The notes under the pieces were generated by a model. It saw only the letters and a list, made by a program, of their open reading frames with translations, ran no database searches and was not told the DNA's origin. Of a DNA stretch of 64,000 nucleotides, positions 61,281 through 64,000 are shown one piece after another. This stretch comes from Candidatus Flavonifractor intestinipullorum. GTDB taxonomy: Bacteria; Bacillota; Clostridia; Oscillospirales; Oscillospiraceae. The stretch is from assembly GCA_019118925.1 (NCBI GenBank), contig DWYC01000087.1:62001-126000 (forward strand). Direction: 5' to 3'. Every line of letters starts with the position of its first letter. The first letter of the stretch is position 1. A program made the position numbers and the translations under genes.

Positions 61281-61643
61281 CTATCGCGTCAACCGTTCCA
61301 GCGCCTCCTCCTGGGTGGAAACAAAAAACACGTCGTTCCCCCGGTTGCTCTCACAGATCAATGCGTGCAAAGGTCCGCTGGTATAGTGGGAGTAGTCGCC
61401 ATAAATTGCAATGCGTCCGCCGTAATTGACGTATTTTTGCAGAATTTCCCCGGCCAATCCCGTACTGAGGCGGAAGAAATCCTCGGTCAGGAGCCGCTTA
61501 TCGAGGATAAGGTTCTTTGTTCCGGCCTCATAGAATGCGCGCATGAGCACATCCAGCGCGGACTGTGCATCGAGGATAACCGGCTCCTCACTCGTGATCA
61601 CCGCGCAGCGTATGTGATTCCTTTCGACAGGTTTAACGGTCAT
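61281..61643 (-). CDS. DUF4180 domain protein
   Basis: A 120-residue protein matching the DUF4180 pattern: ILDAQSALDVLMRAFYEAGTKN, then LDKRLLTEDFFRLSTGLAGEILQKYVNY and RIAIYGDYSHYTSGPLHALICESNRG. The family is widespread but uncharacterised and resembles STAS-like regulators. GGAGGTG precedes the ATG at 61643. It is separated from the grd genes by a strong terminator and lies alone. Confidence 0.85.
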   Translation of the reverse strand: MTVKPVERNHIRCAVITSEEPVILDAQSALDVLMRAFYEAGTKNLILDKRLLTEDFFRLSTGLAGEILQKYVNYGGRIAIYGDYSHYTSGPLHALICESNRGNDVFFVSTQEEALERLTR

Positions 61644-61667
61644 GTGTTACACCTCCATGAATAAAAT

Positions 61668-61716
61668 AAACAGGAGACAGGTAAGAAGCAACCGCTCCCT
61701 TATCTGTCTCCTGTTT
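61668..61716. terminator. Terminator of the grd operon
   Basis: AAACAGGAGACAGGTAAG pairs with CTTATCTGTCTCCTGTTT with one G-T, followed on the minus strand by ATTTTATT. Confidence 0.85.
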
Positions 61717-61788
61717 GATTGGCGTTACAACCGGAGGGGCACTTGCCTCGGCGTGCGCCCGAACCAGGTTATTGCGTATGGAATGAGC

Positions 61789-62946
61789 TTAGGACACGTA
61801 GCCGCCTTCCTTGAGGATCTCCACGGCCTTGTCCTTGTTGGCCTCGGACACGCGGACGATGGGGCCGGTGCAGCCCATGCCGTCCTCGGCATAGATGCCG
61901 GCCTTCCACAGGGACTTCACGGCGTCCTCCAGATCCATGACCTCGATGCCGGGGATCTGGGCGGTGACGATCTCCTTGGGAGGAGCGCTCACCTCTTCGG
62001 CGGGGGCGGCAGCCTTGCTGGCGGCGGCCTTCCGGTCGGCCAGGAGCTTCTCGAGACCGGCCTTCTCGGCGGCGGCAAACTCGGCGGCGGCCACGTCAAA
62101 GACCTTGCCCCGCACCAGCTGGGCGGCGTAGTTGATGGCGCCGGCGATCACGGGCGCGCCGGAGGCGCGGGAGATGATCATGACCAGGCGGTCATAACCC
62201 TTGCCGATGCCGGGGCCGTAGCCGTAGCCCACGGCCTCATAGCTGCCGCCGGTGTTGGCGGAGGAGAGCATCTTGGAGAGGATGTTGCCGGTGAGGGAGT
62301 CGGTGACCATCACGTCGGCGGAGCCCATGAGCACGTCGTTGCCGCGCATCACGCAGCCGCCGTCGGCCCGGGCGGACTCGGCAAAGGTGATGGGATAGCC
62401 GTTCTCCTTCAGGGTCTTGAGGGCACCCTCGGTCTGACGGGCGCCGTCCACGTTCAGGATACCCACGGTGGGGTCGGCCACGCCGCAGGCCTTGGCGGCG
62501 ATGATGCCGTAGATGGCATTCTTAATCATGCCCTCAATCCGGTCGGTGGAGGAGGTGCCGGTGGTGTTGGCGATGAACATCTCGCGGCCCTTGCCGGGGG
62601 TAACGGCGCGGCCCACGGTGGACACGCCGATGGGGAAGGGGTAGTGCATGGTCACCGCGCCGTCCACGGCGTGGGTCTCCAGCAGCTCTTCCATCTTCTT
62701 GTGGGCCTCGTCCTCGTCGGCCACCGCAACCGTGGTGACCTCGGGGTGGGTGATGGTGCCGATGAAGTACACATCGGCGCCGGCCCGGGCGGCCTGAACG
62801 GCGCCCTGCATGACCACTTCTTCGCCGTGCTCGCTGCCCATGGCAGTGACGGCGATCTTGGGTTTCGCTCCAAACGTGCCGGTCTCCAGGCCCTCAGCGA
62901 TGGCCAGGAAAGTATCGGCAATGAGCTTTTTGGTCTTGTCAGCCAT
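61789..62946 (-). CDS. grdD: Glycine/sarcosine/betaine reductase complex component C, alpha subunit
   Basis: A 385-residue subunit of the acetyl-phosphate-forming protein C of glycine, sarcosine and betaine reductases. It resembles PlsX/phosphotransacetylase-type enzymes. GMGCTGPIV near the C-terminus holds Cys359, the same number as the acetylated catalytic cysteine known for GrdD. An Ala/Lys linker lies near residue 315-330. It follows grdC after 15 bases, and a terminator follows it. Glycine reduction in this organism would require selenoproteins GrdA and GrdB outside the window. Confidence 0.95.
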   Translation of the reverse strand: MADKTKKLIADTFLAIAEGLETGTFGAKPKIAVTAMGSEHGEEVVMQGAVQAARAGADVYFIGTITHPEVTTVAVADEDEAHKKMEELLETHAVDGAVTMHYPFPIGVSTVGRAVTPGKGREMFIANTTGTSSTDRIEGMIKNAIYGIIAAKACGVADPTVGILNVDGARQTEGALKTLKENGYPITFAESARADGGCVMRGNDVLMGSADVMVTDSLTGNILSKMLSSANTGGSYEAVGYGYGPGIGKGYDRLVMIISRASGAPVIAGAINYAAQLVRGKVFDVAAAEFAAAEKAGLEKLLADRKAAASKAAAPAEEVSAPPKEIVTAQIPGIEVMDLEDAVKSLWKAGIYAEDGMGCTGPIVRVSEANKDKAVEILKEGGYVS

Positions 62947-62961
62947 GTGCGTCGCCCCCCC

Positions 62962-64000
62962 TTACTCGTCGTCCGCAGCCAGAGTGGCGGCAAACTGACG
63001 GAAGGACTCGGCAATGAGCTTCTTCACCTTCTCGGTGGAGACGCCGCCCTCGTCCACTTCGCCGCTGTTCTTACGCATGACGAAGGAGACGCCGTCGAAC
63101 AGGTTGGTCATACGGCCCAGGAACAGGGAGCCCTTGCCGATGATCATGGCGGTATTCAGCTCGCCGGCGAGCATCTCGTCCCGGGCGGGGCCGATGAAGG
63201 GCACGCCGGAGGGGATGTGGCCCTGGGTGGGAGCCCAGCCGACCAGGCCGTGCTCGCTCAGGAACTTGGGCATCTCCTTCTTGTCCAGGTCGCCGTTCTT
63301 GACGGCCAGGGCGGCGATCATCTTGTAGTTGGCCAGAGGCACGTCGCCGGCGCCGGCGGGCTTGGTGATGTCGGGGTTCTGCATCTCGGGGGAGAACTTG
63401 TCGATGTCGGTGATCTTCAGACCCACGCGGGCGAGAGGATCGGCCACCAGGGCGCCGATGACGGCCTGAGGCGCAGAGCCGGTGCCCACGGTGTGGCGGC
63501 CCAGGATGGACAGGTCGATCTCGGGGTTGACGCCGTCGTTCTGAGAGATGACGACGCAGAAGCCGCCCAGCATGTCCTCCAGGATGGGCAGGTCCTTCTT
63601 GACGTGATCCTTGCCGTTCATGCCCAGCTTGGCGGTGCAGCCGCCGGCGGTGACGACGACGGTCTTGTAAGTACCGGCGGCCACCAGAGAGGCGGCCTCC
63701 ACAATGGCGTGGGCGGGGCCGGCGCAGAAGCCGCGGGTGTCGGAACCGGTGGCGTGGGCCAGGCCGGCGATCTCAGCGGCCGCCTTGGCGAAGTTGCCGC
63801 CGCCGCGCTGGTTCATGTCGCCGCAGGCCTCCTCGCAGCAGTCGATGACGTACTCGACCTCGCTCTTGTCGATGCCGGCGTTCTTGATGCCGTGGAGCAG
63901 GGCCAGCACGCTGGAGGCCTTGGAGACCAGGTTCTCGTGCATGACGTGGGCGGACAGGTTGTGGTCGATGTCGTGGGCGCGCTTGACGCAGCCCACCAGC
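62962..64000 (-). CDS. grdC: Glycine/sarcosine/betaine reductase complex component C, beta subunit (5' truncated by window)
   Basis: The last about 345 residues of GrdC (full length near 510). GrdC is related to KAS III/FabH; GFCAGPAHAIVEAASLV has the thiolase-like cysteine, and VTAGGCTAKLGMNG and GRHTVGTGSAPQAVIG are typical. The frame is open to the right end, so the ATG-like start at 63996 is internal. With GrdD it forms protein C, which releases acetyl phosphate. Confidence 0.93.
   Translation of the reverse strand, partial: LVGCVKRAHDIDHNLSAHVMHENLVSKASSVLALLHGIKNAGIDKSEVEYVIDCCEEACGDMNQRGGGNFAKAAAEIAGLAHATGSDTRGFCAGPAHAIVEAASLVAAGTYKTVVVTAGGCTAKLGMNGKDHVKKDLPILEDMLGGFCVVISQNDGVNPEIDLSILGRHTVGTGSAPQAVIGALVADPLARVGLKITDIDKFSPEMQNPDITKPAGAGDVPLANYKMIAALAVKNGDLDKKEMPKFLSEHGLVGWAPTQGHIPSGVPFIGPARDEMLAGELNTAMIIGKGSLFLGRMTNLFDGVSFVMRKNSGEVDEGGVSTEKVKKLIAESFRQFAATLAADDE

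Overview
The window looks like a chromosomal segment of a high-GC, anaerobic Firmicute of the class Clostridia, most like the Oscillospiraceae (Flavonifractor/Lawsonibacter-type gut bacteria). The reasons are FabK rather than FabI in a single type II fatty-acid operon, WalRK with YycH/YycI-like partners, strong AGGAGG ribosome-binding sites with sigma-A promoters, a glycine-reductase component C (grdC/grdD), and a selenoprotein SelD. No phage, insertion sequence, CRISPR array, rRNA or tRNA was seen; the only stable RNA gene found is tmRNA.

Layout. 1-1.55 kb: 3' part of a beta-CASP metallo-beta-lactamase. 1.68-8.4 kb (minus): a 1784-residue secreted GH3 xylosidase-like enzyme ending in cohesin-like and dockerin modules, and an exported propeller-rhodanese fusion. 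8.8-12.7 kb: a selenium module (DUF3343, TusA-like, YedE transporter, SelD with an in-frame UGA, divergent LysR regulator). 13.0-23.0 kb (plus): the fatty-acid operon acpP-accB-accC-accD-accA-fabH-fabK-fabD-fabG-fabF-fabZ-marR, behind a near-consensus promoter with two AT-rich palindromes. 23.1-28.4 kb (minus): nudix-walR-walK-yycH-yycI. 28.6-31.0 kb: a MecA-like protein, a small membrane protein, smpB, cyclophilin and ssrA (tmRNA). 31.0-35.1 kb: MATE and MFS exporters with TetR and HxlR regulators; the MFS gene is preceded by a translated-looking leader ORF. 35.2-44.8 kb (minus): a six-gene Ser/Thr phospho-signalling operon (two zinc-ribbon kinases, two PP2C phosphatases, two FHA proteins). 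45-54.7 kb: HlyC-type membrane protein, ClC channel, amidohydrolase, serine dehydratase sdaAB/sdaAA, and a surface acylation set (acyltransferase 3, MBOAT, DHHW protein). 54.9-56.3 kb: pyruvate kinase. 56.4-57.8 kb (minus): a membrane-anchored XRE regulator with two small exported proteins. 58-61.1 kb (minus): YibE/F protein and an exported metallophosphatase. 61.3-64 kb (minus): DUF4180 protein, grdD and the 3' part of grdC.

How it fits together. The selenium module would supply selenophosphate for selenoproteins, which the glycine/sarcosine/betaine reductase pathway (grdC/grdD at the right edge) requires for its GrdA and GrdB subunits elsewhere. The fatty-acid operon, WalRK operon and Ser/Thr kinase operon are envelope-related functions. 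The least conventional items are the kinase fused to an extracellular solute-binding-protein-like domain, the kinase with PASTA plus eight Ig-like repeats, the cohesin-plus-dockerin GH3, and the XRE/two-small-secreted-protein operon. Functions are assigned from recognised motifs and family knowledge; no database search was run.
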